Below, in pieces: positions 21,540-31,900 of a DNA stretch of 64,000 bases (position 1 is the stretch's first letter; each line of letters opens with the position of its first letter). Origin of the DNA: Myotis daubentonii (taxonomy: Eukaryota; Chordata; Mammalia; Chiroptera; Vespertilionidae); contig NC_081852.1 in the NCBI RefSeq assembly GCF_963259705.1, forward strand, positions 60,894,359 through 60,958,358. The letters are read 5' to 3'. The position numbers and the translations under genes are program-made. Below the pieces are notes generated by a model that saw only the letters and a list, made by a program, of their open reading frames with translations, was not told the origin of the DNA and made no database searches.

Positions 21540-22183
21540 ATTTTTTAATTTAAAATTTTTACTGTGTCCTTGACATTTTCCTCTGCTGGTTTGGAAGTTA
21601 TAGGTTGTATCACTGTCACTGTGGTTAGCGGGAACTGCTTACATTTTGTTTGAAAATCACATAAACAGAATGTGTTAGAGGTACCCCGTGTCTCCCTCTG
21701 ACTCCTGAGCACAGCGGACCGAGGCGCCGGCATTCAGGCACCCCAAGTACCCAGTCTGCCCCTCCCCCAGCTTCCTCCTTAGGTCTGCCTGAGCCTCAGC
21801 TCACTTCACAAAGCACGTGTAATTAATTATGATTTCCCAGAGTCAATAATTAATTACATTTACTAGTGCATTTTATCAATATCTCTTGCCCCCACCTCTC
21901 CCCCAGGGCTTGCTTCATTCTTGAAGAAGTGAGACTTCCAGCGTCTATTGCAGTGAGGCCTCTGAGCGGCCCACAGTGAGCCCTGGTCTGTCTGAAAGTG
22001 CGTTTTCCTCCGCTCTTGAAAGAGTTGCCTGAGGAAGAAGCCTAGGTCGACTTCGGGGTGGCCCTCCGCCGTGGTCTGGCTTCCTTGCTCCGGGGAAGCC
22101 CTTCCTTCTGGCCCTTTCTCCCAGGGCTACTTGGTCCTCTTTGAAGTTCTCCTTTCCTCTCATAATTCCTCATCTTCTGGAAA
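21538..22183. other. Mostly unique DNA, possible L1 remainder at left
   Basis: 21540-21680 may still be L1-derived ('gaagttataggttgtatcactgtcactgtggttagcggg'). From 21690 it looks unique. 'gtaattaattatgatttcccagagtcaataattaattac' (21818-21856) has two ATTAATTA-type cores in an imperfect inverted arrangement. Confidence 0.4.
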
Positions 22184-22185
22184 TA

Positions 22186-22312
22186 CAGGCTGTCCCCCAA
22201 AATGCACACGCACGTTAACCACTGACAGCTGGAAAGTGAAAAGGAAGTGTATTTTAATAAACACTGCCTTCCTAATGGTCCCAGGTGTGTCTACATCTTT
22301 GGGGACACCCTG
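22186..22312. mobile_element. Mariner-like MITE relic
   Basis: 127 bp between terminal inverted repeats CAGGCTGTCCCCCAAAATG (22186-22204) and its partner at 22294-22312 (inverted, CAGGGTGTCCCCAAAGATG), 16 of 19 matching. The 'CAGGGTGTCCCCAAA' terminus is typical of Tc1/mariner elements. The left flank is the expected TA (22184-22185). The right flank is CA, one change from TA. No coding capacity. Old by its divergence. Confidence 0.6.
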
Positions 22313-23699
22313 CAGGTGAGGATTCTAAACAGTAACTTGTAAGGTCTTTTTCGTCTGCTTCTGCCTTCCTCATTTCCTCTGGAGGGAACGCGTCCTCTCG
22401 GCCAGGGCCCAGCTCCAGGCTTCTGCACGCGCCTCTCGGAACCTCGTGCTCACGGTGACGGCAGGCTGAGAGGTGGGCCTGCATTTAGGGGCCGGGAGGG
22501 GCTCAGTGACATCAGCAAACACCTGTGTTGTTAGCGTGAGACCGGGCAGGAGTGGGTGGAAGAGAGGAAGAGGAGGAGGCAGGAAAGGGAATGGAGAGAA
22601 AATTCCAGAAGTCTGTCTGTAGAGGGCCGGCTAGGAAGTTAGAATCCAGGCAGGCCAGCCTGGTCCATGGGACCCCCCCGCACCCCCACCAAAGCTCTCC
22701 CCACGCCCCGCGGCTGCTGCCAACACGGACCCACCTGGAGGGGAGAAGTGACTGGGGTCACGGGTGTGGCTGGGCGATGGGGCTTCCAGGTGCAGTAGAA
22801 ACGGAGGTCGCGGTCCAGCAAGAGCATTTCATGTTCTCCGATGTTCTGAGCGCTCGTACTGTTGGGCATGGAATATAATTACATGCCCAAGTTGCTCTTC
22901 GTTGGTCAGACGCGAGCAGGAGCTGAGTTGTGGCGGCTCTGGCCCTCTGATGCCTCTCGGAGGTAAACCATGCGTCGAGCGAGCAGGAGCTGCTTGCAGC
23001 GCAGCCAGGCCAGCTGGCACCCAGCAGCCTGTGCCGCCCGGCTGGGCAGCAGCTGGAGGGCAGGGCCACGGCCTCTCTGTGCCTTGGTGATGGAAGCCCT
23101 GGACGAGGACAAAGGAATACAAATTAGCGGCCAAGTGAGAGTGACTCTGGTGCTCTCCGGGGCTCCCTTGGGCATCTCAGCGCAGGAGGAGGCCTGCACC
23201 CGTGGGGGCTCTGAGAGCGGTCCACAGCACTCCGCCCCGGCTGGCGCCACACCCGGAGGCGGCCGGAGCAGAGTGCCCCGCAGCCAGGAAGCACAGGTAA
23301 CTGTAAATCAAAAGCACGCAACATGGGAACGAGGAGAAAATGCTCTTTTGCTGTAAGAGGAGACATCTGTTGGGCTCCATGTCGTATAATTAACAACTGG
23401 AACCAAGTGGAAGAGAGGGATGGTTGGGGCCCCCTTGGGAACCTGCGCCAGGCTGACCTCACCAGCCTTTGGGAAGAAACTGATGGAATCACCCGAGACC
23501 AGCGGGAAATAAAACAGGTGCCCGTGGGAGGTGATGTTCACTGTTCAAAGCCGTCCACTGCGACTAAGATGAATGAGAAAGGCTGGGCTTCATCGCTTCT
23601 AAAGGGCTGCGTATCTTTTCTCCATCCTCACCTCCGGCCATGAGCTGCCTCCAGCAACGCCGAGCACCGTGCAGTGCTTTGAATAAACCCTGCCACCTT
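22313..23699. other. GC-rich unique DNA, no gene recognised
   Basis: Many overlapping frames of 70-128 codons on both strands (22552-23643). None has a recognisable domain, and overlapping open frames on opposite strands are expected at this GC content. No transposon is visible. Confidence 0.4.
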
Positions 23700-23977
23700 C
23701 CATGCGGTCTCTCAGGCTTGCCATGACTTTAATAGACACCCTGCCACCGGGCTAACTTCTAGACATCATCTACAGCTGGCACAATGCCACCCTGACACCC
23801 ACCCAGCCTTCCTCGGTGATCGACATGGTCCCGTGCACAATTTCACCTGCTGCATTGAACATGGCAGTTTCTTCGTACCCCTGTCTCAGTATCTCAATGC
23901 CCAAAAAGGTGGTTGGCATAGAGGAAACATCAGTCATTATCCACTGAATGAATGAATGAATGAATGAATGGATGAAT
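23700..23977 (+). repeat. L2-like 3' end with (GAAT)n tail
   Basis: The segment ends '...ggttggcatagaggaaacatcagtcattatccac' then (TGAA)n at 23945-23977. L2 3' ends typically close with 'ggtgctcaataaatatttgttgaatgaatgaatga', so the tetranucleotide run is read as an expanded L2 terminus. The upstream body is weakly matched. Confidence 0.5.
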
Positions 23978-24429
23978 ATGGGATTTTTAATCCAGAGGCC
24001 TTACCACGGGGAACAAAGCCACACTGAGTTGGTCTCTGCTAGCAGCTTTGGCTCATCTGACACAATTCTCCCATCTCTCGCCCACGTGGCCAGCTGCTGA
24101 AGGAGAGGGTCATTCCCTCCTGCCTGTCCTCCCTCCTCAGTAATCTCCACAATCTTGGCTTTGATTTCCACCTCTCCTTGGACGGCTCTCAAAGGCGCAT
24201 CTCCAGGCCGACTGCTCCTCCGAGTTCCACATCTGTGTAGCCAGCTGCCGGTGTGGAGCTCTCGTTGGTACGGACAAGCCCGTGTGCCTCACCCCTGAAC
24301 TGTCCTCCTGCCGCTCCCTTTCTCCGTAAACGGGGCCACCATCTGTTCCTGGGAGCAAGCCGGAACAGGAGGCGTTCTGAGCCCCTCTCCTGAGTCCCCT
24401 CTCTCCCATCTCCAATCCATCACCGACTC
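23978..24429. repeat. Possible L2 relic, weak
   Basis: C/T-rich text with L2-like words ('tttgatttccacctctccttgg', 'ctcctgcctgtcctccctcctcag'). Orientation is probably plus. No coding exon recognised. Confidence 0.3.
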
Positions 24430-24640
24430 GGGGAGGAGGCGCCTCTCATTTATTCGTCCCCCGGATATTTATTAGGCTCCAATTATACGCCGCGCTGTCC
24501 TCTGGGCCACGGGGATTCCGTGGCGAATAAGGCAAGCAGCCCCCTCGCGTCCTGGAGTTCAGCAATAGGCACACAAGTGGGTGGTGATAAATATGAGGAA
24601 TATAGTGAAATATGATGGTGACTGGGGGAGAGGGGGAGAG
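24430..24640. repeat. Ancient interspersed repeat relic, family uncertain
   Basis: 'tttattcgtcccccggatatttattaggctccaattatacgccgcgctgtcctctgggccacggggattccgtggcgaataagg' aligns in order with the ubiquitous 'tttattgagcacctactatgtgccaggcactg...ggggatacagcagtgaacaa' motif. The match is clear but the family name is not certain. Confidence 0.55.
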
Positions 24641-24789
24641 GGTACAAATGTTAATTTCCCACCAAATAGCTGCTCTTTTTCTTCTTTATTAAAAATCTTC
24701 GTTATATTTGGGGCCGCAGTGTGCTTAGCCAGGGACACAGCAACAAAATTTAAAAAAACAACAACAAAAAAAAAACAACACCTGTATTT

Positions 24790-24972
24790 CCAGTCCCCCA
24801 TTGTGGTCCGTTCGTACACCAAAAGGTTCCAGGTTCAATGCCAGGTCAGAGCATATACCCAGGTTGTAGATTTGACTCCCAGTTGGGGCTCATATGGGAG
24901 CCAACTGATCATTGATTCTCTCTCACATTGATATTTCTCTCTCTCTCTCTCTCTCTAAAAATCAATAAAAAA
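24790..24972 (+). mobile_element. Ves SINE, diverged
   Basis: The head is worn ('ccagtcccccattgtggtccgttcg'), but the B box region 'ggttccaggttcaatgcc', 'gagcatatacccaggttgtagatttgactcccagttgg', 'catatgggagccaactgatcattgattctctctcac', a (CT)n tract and 'AAAAATCAATAAAAAAC' follow in the family order. Confidence 0.88.
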
Positions 24973-26279
24973 CTCACCCACGAGTTGATGAGCTGGGGTA
25001 CCATGCCCCTCACAAGCAGAGCCTGCGGACGGGTATTTTGCATGTGTTTATCATTGGTGTGAAGGACTATTTTTGTCTCATATTATAACCCCAGAAGCCA
25101 GCATTGTGTTCCCCGCCCAGCATATTCCTCGCATTAATGGATGAACAGATAAATGGGTGCTCTAGTTCTTCTCCACAGGCAGCTCCCTTTACCTTCCAAT
25201 TCTTCCTCCTGGGAATCTAGAACTCACCCTTTATGAGTTAGAGAACCGACAGGTGGCGTTTCAACACGTCAAGTGACACGGTGTAGGCAGTGCAGGGTCA
25301 CCAGAGTAGGCTTTCAGCGATCACCAGCCTCCACTGGCAGCCGCCGCCCTGGCTTTGAGTCCCTTCTCTCTGGGCACAATCAAATCTTTCAGCTTTTGCG
25401 TTTCTGTAATTCCTGGTCTCTGGACATATGTGTAGACCCGACGGGCATCAAGAAATGTTTACAGAGACACACGATCGCCCTCTCCACCGGCCTGTGATCA
25501 CTTCCAAGATCCGAACACATGCTTTCTAAGCTTGGTCCCACGTCATGGTTTCCAGCAGAGCGAACATACTTGAACATGCTTGACAGCCGTTGGCGTGGAT
25601 GCATTTTACCAAAAGCTAGACTCCGCAGGGATGTGCTGAGTCTCCCCACAGCTGGGAGGGGCCCCAGACACAAGCCCGGGGTGTTGACCAGGAATCTGGC
25701 CCTGGCCTCTGTATGTTGATACCCTTACGGTCCTCTTTCCATGAGTTACGTATTTTTAAGGAATGTAATGACTAACATATGGCCATTCTAGGTGTTTACA
25801 CAGAAAGCTCTATCTTTGTAAGATCTCCCTGGAAGATAATGACTTTTTTCGTCTCTCCATGAGCTCAATCCTCTGTTCATTATGTAAAGAATTAAATTAC
25901 TGGTTTATCTGAAAACATACTTTTCCCCAACGGTATCCGTTCTCCAATTAGGCACAAACCTTTTAAAATAACCCTGGTACGGCGCACGTAGGACAGAGCA
26001 GTTGTGAAATCCTTCCCTCATTTCTCTTGACTTGGTAGGAGTACCTTTCACGCTACAGAAATCCGTGTAGCAGGATTCAGAGCGGGGGGCGGCGGAGCAG
26101 CCCAGCCACCTGGCGGAACAGCCTCGCTTGGCCTGCGGGTGCCATGGAGACTTGGGCTGCCATCTTGAGCCCACCCGTGTCCCGGCTGCCGGTGCCAGTT
26201 TGAACGGCTCACTCCTGTTTCCCAATGAGTTCTGACTAAACGCCATCAACCATATGACAGGGTCTAACAAATATCAGCA
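24973..26279. other. Unique sequence, no gene recognised
   Basis: No transposon or coding exon recognised. The plus frame 25273-25497 and minus frame 25389-25673 are unremarkable. From here to 34009 no recent lineage-specific transposon is visible. Confidence 0.45.
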
Positions 26280-26880
26280 CTCTGCCAGGTTCAATAAACA
26301 CCCTTTTCAGGGTAATGGTCCTTAATGAGGACACCAGCCATCAGTTAGGTGGGGAACACACTGTAATTATTACTGGGCAAAGATGTCTGGAAGGAGACCT
26401 GCAAGTATAAGGATTGGAAAAACGTGGGGGAGGGGAGTGCGTACAAAATAAAAAAAATCGCCTGAGCTCTCAACTTTGTGCTGATGGGAGAGAAAAAATA
26501 ACTCAAGGGTTAGGGATTATCTCCAAAACAGTGTCAACAATTTATCAGGGGAGCTGGGGGTTAACTAGTCATTCGTGTGATCCATGACACATGTTATGTG
26601 TCTATAATTAAGTCAATGAGAGACCAGGAAACTTGCTTGATGGAGCACTTGGCTAAATTGGACCATTACATGAGCGAGGAGCACCTTCCATCAAAATAAT
26701 CCTTTAGGGTCTGCCATGGGTGTCATGGATGTTTCCATCATAGCAGCGGAGACAGCCTTTGCCCCAAGGAGCTCCCTGCATTACAGCTGTTTGTGTATGG
26801 CTCGTCTCCCCAATTACCAGACCGAAAGTATTAGACACCACCTTAAAGGTGCAGGAAAATGACCTACCTCAGCTTGGAGG
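26280..26880. promoter_or_regulatory. Candidate conserved non-coding element
   Basis: A transposon-free block with 'ctgtaattattactggg', 'tctataattaagtcaatg', 'ccatcaaaataatcc' and 'caattaccag' words spaced through it, bounded by GC-rich DNA. Enhancer-like texture only; conservation was not measured. Confidence 0.3.
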
Positions 26881-26934
26881 AGGGTGAGACCACTTTGGGA
26901 TGGGAGGGGCAGGAGTGGTTCCTCGGACGAGGTA

Positions 26935-27085
26935 ACATTGCATTTCATTTATTCATGGGACGCTAATTTGTTGAGCGCGCGCTCTGTCCCGGCTGGCCCT
27001 GGAGATTCAGAGGTGTCGGAGACAGGGCCCTGCCTGGCCGGTGACAAAGTGGAGTGTGGGAGACTTAACAGGCAGGTCCTGAAGG
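26935..27085. repeat. Ancient interspersed repeat relic, family uncertain
   Basis: 'catttcatttattcatgggacgctaatttgttgagcgcgcgctctgtcccggctggccctggagattcagag' follows the same old 'attcattcaacaaatatttattgagc...' order as the relic at 24430-24640. Confidence 0.45.
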
Positions 27086-27130
27086 GCGGCGAGGATTTTG
27101 ACAGGTCCGTGCGGGTGGGGGAAGGGGGTT

Positions 27131-27182
27131 CTATAAATTGACACAGGCTGAGTGACTGGGTTGAGCCCGCGTCAATTTATAG
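27131..27182. other. Perfect 12-bp inverted repeat, hairpin-forming
   Basis: CTATAAATTGAC (27131-27142) and GTCAATTTATAG (27171-27182) are exact inverted copies around a 28-base centre, which itself contains GGCT/AGCC arms. No transposon ends or target duplication accompany it, so it is listed as a structural feature of unknown role. Confidence 0.75.
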
Positions 27183-27204
27183 GGGATTGTCCGTATTGAA
27201 AAAG

Positions 27205-27390
27205 GAACTTTTATTGAACACCTACTGTGCGCCAAGTGTTCCCTATTTCCCTCGCTAATGCTCACAATAACCCTCTGAGGAAGGAACTCTTCTCAGCATG
27301 ATTTTGTAGAGGCCCAAAGAGAGGCTTAGGGAACGTAACTCATCCAAATTCACAGGCTGGTGAGGGGCTGGTGGGCACCCAGTGCCTGAC
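27205..27390 (-). repeat. MIR SINE relic, antisense
   Basis: 'attgaacacctactgtgcgccaagtgttcc', 'taatgctcacaataaccctctgaggaaggaactctt', 'ttttgtagaggcccaaagagaggcttagggaacgtaactcatccaaattcacaggctggtg' match the antisense MIR core in order. Confidence 0.82.
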
Positions 27391-28599
27391 CTTCCTCTTC
27401 CTCCCTCCACCAGCTGCCTAGAATGTAGAGTCTATAGAAGGAGGAAGGGCAGCTGGCCACAAGGATATGAGGCTGGGCTACTGGGGCCTTGAACGGCAGC
27501 TAAGGAAACGGTTCTCTGTGGTTAGGAACTGAAGTCCAATCAGATGAGTTATGTGCTTGGTAGAAAGATTAATCAGGCAGAACAAGTAATGGTGATGGAT
27601 GGGGAGGGGTGGAGGATGGGAGCCGTTGAGGCGGTGGATGAGGGATGCTTGGAGCGGTTCCAGGCTCGGGGCTGCATGGCTGGGGAGTTTGGGAGGAAGT
27701 CTGGTGTGGGGACCTGGCGGGGCCCAGTGGATGGAGGACATTGCCTCTGGGATCTCATTCTTTCCCACACATCAATCCAGGGCGGCCTCTTGAGTTAGGA
27801 GAGCGAACGGATCCCCTTCACCCGCCTTCCAATCGGTCGTTTCTAACTCGAGCCTGACCAGATAGGAAGCCGACAATAGAGATCAGAAAACAAAAGCGTG
27901 CCTTTCACAATGGACAGGGCGAAGCCATTTGGGGCAGGAGTCGGGAGGGGAGCTCATGCCATTGTGGAGGCCGCCAGTTACAAAGCTTGCACTGCTGTGG
28001 GGGCCCCCGGGGCCTGGCACGGGGCCAGGCACTGAGAGCCCCCACGGTTGAGGCCGAGCTTGGCAGCGAACCTCCCTCTGGTTGTGGGCGTGGGCCAACG
28101 GAAGCTTCTAGAGTGGGGCCGAGGAGGCGGCCCTGGCTGAGACCTGGACCGGGCCTTTCTGGAACCTCCTTGGGGAACGATGACTCCAGCAGAATCCACA
28201 GGAACTGCCCCTGAGCCCGTGTTTGAACTGCCCACAGCGCAGCAGCCGGCTGGCTTCCCTCCCGCCCCAGTGCTCCTGGGCCTCCTTCCAGCACGGGGCC
28301 CACGCAGGCGATGGCAGCTCATTTTCATATTCGCCAAAGCCCAGCATAACGAGGGAAACAGATCTGCTCTAAAACAACGCTGTGTCATGGATTCCAGACT
28401 CCCGTGGGAAGCACAGACGGTCCTTGGAATCCCGAGGGCGAGAGCAAATCAGAGCTGCCCCTCGCCGAGCCGCTGCCTGGTGGAGGCTGCACAACCTCGC
28501 CCGAACCCTGAGCTCCGCCTGGACCTGGGCTGGTGCGCCTGGTACCTCTGCAGACATCAGTGCATTACCCAATGCTTTGTGCAGCGTGAAGCAGAAACA
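27391..28599. other. GC-rich unique DNA, no gene recognised
   Basis: Overlapping frames at 27905-28626 on both strands (up to 148 codons) show no domain. No transposon visible. Confidence 0.4.
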
Positions 28600-31500
28600 C
28601 GGAGTTTAACCTTGATCTTTCTCTAAACACACATTTTAAATAAGGGTGAACATTCACAATAGAGTTTTGCAAACACAAAGCAAGGGTATTGGTCACCAGG
28701 CCCACAGCCTTTACAGTCTCCTTACGTTTGGGTGACTATCCACTACAGAGGATAGTTACAAAAGTTGGACCCCTGTGACGATTTTCTGTGCCAAGTGGGC
28801 AACGGCCATCTAGTCAAAGGCAGTGAAGGGAGACGCCCCTGTCCATCCACACGCTAATTTGACGTTCCAATCAGCATGCTTCTGGGGAAGATATGGGGAC
28901 GTTGCTGAAAAGAGGGAACGTCTCCTAAGCCTGGTGCCCCACAAGGAATGACGTCGCTTCTCATCAGAATGCGTCCACCGAGCCGATCCGCAAGGCTGTG
29001 GAACCTTTCACGTGGTGATTTTTAAAAAAACCCAAAATGAGTTGTTTCTTATTGAGAGCATATCAGTTGTCAACTTTTTTCTTTGAGTCGGGGATTCCAC
29101 AGATGATTTCAATTATAGTCACACCGGGAAATTAATTCTTCATTTCATGCTTCCACGGGAAGAATTCTCCTATTGGGTCAACCTTGCGATTTCTCTTCAT
29201 TATTTCTGACGTCACACTGACTGTTATTATTTTTCACTACATTAAAGAGTGAATTAAGTTTCTGCAGAGAATGAATTAAATGAACGAAAACAGAAGTAGT
29301 GTGTGCATGACTGTGCTCTGAACTACTCCGGAATCAGATGGAGAAGGAAAATGTTTAAGTAATTGGAAAAAAAGGTTTAATGATCAAGATTTCTAAAAAA
29401 AAAAAAAAAAAAGAAAAGAAAGAAAGAAGAAAAAGGGGGTGGTGTGTTCAGTATGGCACCTGAAGGACAGAGATTGATTTCTTCCCGAAGCAGACACCCA
29501 GAACTAAATATCGGCAGCAATTAAAAAACGGTGGTCTTTTGTAAATTACTCCCAGAAGAAATCTTGGAAATCTTTCATTTTCGTCACTTCGGTCCAGTGA
29601 ACCGTAAAGCCATTATGAAGGAACAAAAATACTGGAGAGAAAATTGAAATACAACAGTAATTAACACTCTGAATATATCCAAATAAAAAAATGCACCAGA
29701 AAGAGAATGGTCATCACATATGCCACAGGGAATGAAAACATTCAGATCTCACCAAAACCAGCTCGAAAAGTCACAGGCACCCAGGCAAACGCAGAGGACA
29801 TCGGCGCCGTTTCCCAAGATGGGAACGGAGGGGCTGCTCGCAGCATCCCTCAGAACGCACAATGCCGGTGTCGTCGCAGGCCCGCTCCCCCTCTTTCTAA
29901 AAATTATCCCCAGGTTTTCTAAAGTGCTGCGCCGGGCGGGAGGTCCGTTTTCTATTTGCTTTGGACTCATGCTTAATACCCCCATCTTAGGTTTTTCACT
30001 TTTTCCTTCCTCTGCTAAATGCCAGCAAAGAATGATGGAGGGAAAGCCTGGGAAGAGAGCAGCTACCACAAACACACGGGTCCCTCTGGGTCCGCTGGTG
30101 CTTTACAGACAAATGTTAAAGATTTATTGCACATGAACATCAAACATGGTTTTACTACAGTCCTCGTTTGGATCAAATTGACACATTTTACATTCATTTT
30201 AGCCTAATGAGATTCTTTCACTCCACATTATATTCTGGGTGACCCCGCACATTAAATTTGTGGCATGGAACCAGCCCGTTGGTGTAACAAAGCCCCATTC
30301 TTCCCGGTTTCTTCATTTACGAAAGAGAGAAAACAGTTTAGCAAAATCATAAATCTTGAACAAATGAACGTATTAATCAGGACTCAGCAGAGAATACAAA
30401 TACGATGCAGCGAGGCCGTGTTATGCATGAGCCTCTGTGCAGCCTTGATAGCGAAACTCTTCCGGACTTGGATTAGAAGCTGAATATGCAACAGTTCGGA
30501 CACCTTTCATAATTCAAACCGAGGGCCTTCGTAAAGACCAGTGACCATCTTAACAAGGATGGAGAATTAGATTTGCAATTCATTTCCAAATCCCGGCTAG
30601 CGGGCTCCCAGGATTCAATATTTACTTTGGTGCAGGATTACTGAGTTTTAAAAAATCAGCCCCCAAAAATATGCTTGTTGCTTCGTCCTACCGCGACGCA
30701 ATGCGGTGGAAGTTAGTGGCGCGGCAGCTGGAAGGCAGTTCCTCGGAGCTGGAGGAGGTGACCTTGAACGGAGGTGAAAGGAAACTAGAAAATGTTAATT
30801 AAAATTATTAGTGCTGTTTGAGATGCTTATCTTGTTTACTGCGAAGGTGTTGCTCCCTTCTGCGTAATTAGGGGTAATTTTACTCACTTTCAAGTCTGTA
30901 ATTTTAAATATCACAGAGTTTTATCTTCCGGCATGAAGTAATTCATTATTGGTTTGCACGTTCCTGCTTGATGTTTTAATCAATATGTGCAGCCTCCTCG
31001 GCCGTTATAATTTATCTGGAGGTTTTATATAGCTTCCAGCGCGGCGGACTGTGCGTGGCGCATGAATTGAAGGCCTTGTTGTTGTTTTTTTGCTGGTATT
31101 TCCACAGCATTCTAGGTTTTTGATGTGGGAAAAGACTTTTACTTGATCTGTCCTTTTATATCTCATTATGCCTGCGATTTTACAGGCCAGCAGACTTGGC
31201 AAGATATCCTTCTCTGAAGTCCGCTCTATTTGAAACAAAGAAGTGCCCTCACTTGATCTAAAATTAGCTAAATAATGTATACGATTATTATAAATATATG
31301 TGCTTACAACCTGTAAAGACTAAATCCTTTCTAAGTCATTGATGTACTTTAAATCTAAGCATGTAAATTAAATGCTTTTAGCAGTTGCTAAAAATTTGCA
31401 TCTGTAACCTATTTTCATATTAGAATTAAATATTAAAGTCTCGATGTTTAGGAAGTGGCCAGATGACATCATCGAGGCCTTTATACATGATGATGAGGCT

Positions 31501-31900
31501 TTAAAAATAAATCTTTCTAAACAGCAAGTTTTCCTGCAAACTCTTCCATTTCTGAAAGCTTTTCTCGGTGGAAAGCAGGGAATTGCCTAGGTTTGATTTT
31601 CTTTCCATTCACAGTCAATTGTGATTTTTTTTTTTCTGTTCAGGATACTGACAGACTGTGAAGGTTAATTTTCTTCATGTAGATCTGTAAAGTGGAGACG
31701 AGGTTAAGGCACACGCCTGGTACATGATTTTAATTAAACGGCGACAGTAAAATGTTCAGTACTAAAATGAAAGGGCATCTCCCATTGATGACTGTTTTTT
31801 AGCTCAGTGATTTTCCCGAAGATCCTACTGTTTGGAAACCAGGTGGCTTTTTAAAGGTGTGTGACAGATCGCGTTCCCGAGACGGTCACCCGCTCTGTTT
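28600..31900. promoter_or_regulatory. 3.3-kb candidate cluster of conserved non-coding elements
   Basis: A long AT-rich block without any recognisable transposon, unusual for this window. It contains dense sites for developmental transcription factor classes. Examples are TTAATTAAAATTATTA (30795-30810), a GATA-type CTTATCT (30826-30832) next to a forkhead-type TGTTTAC (30833-30839), a bZIP-like TGACATCAT (31464-31472), and 'taattacatttactag'-like words elsewhere. An A-run (29395-29435) interrupts it. Short frames such as 29720-30136 lack known domains. Known precedent: gene deserts flanking developmental genes hold such clusters. Identity as enhancers is inference. Confidence 0.4.
29395..29435. 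repeat. A-rich simple repeat
   Basis: About 18 A residues, then (AAAG)n-like text. No retrocopy or SINE body precedes it, so it is not taken as a poly(A) tail. Confidence 0.85.

Noticed and set aside
29395..29435. Poly(A) tail of a processed pseudogene
   Set aside because: No gene-like sequence precedes it on either strand and no target duplication was found.
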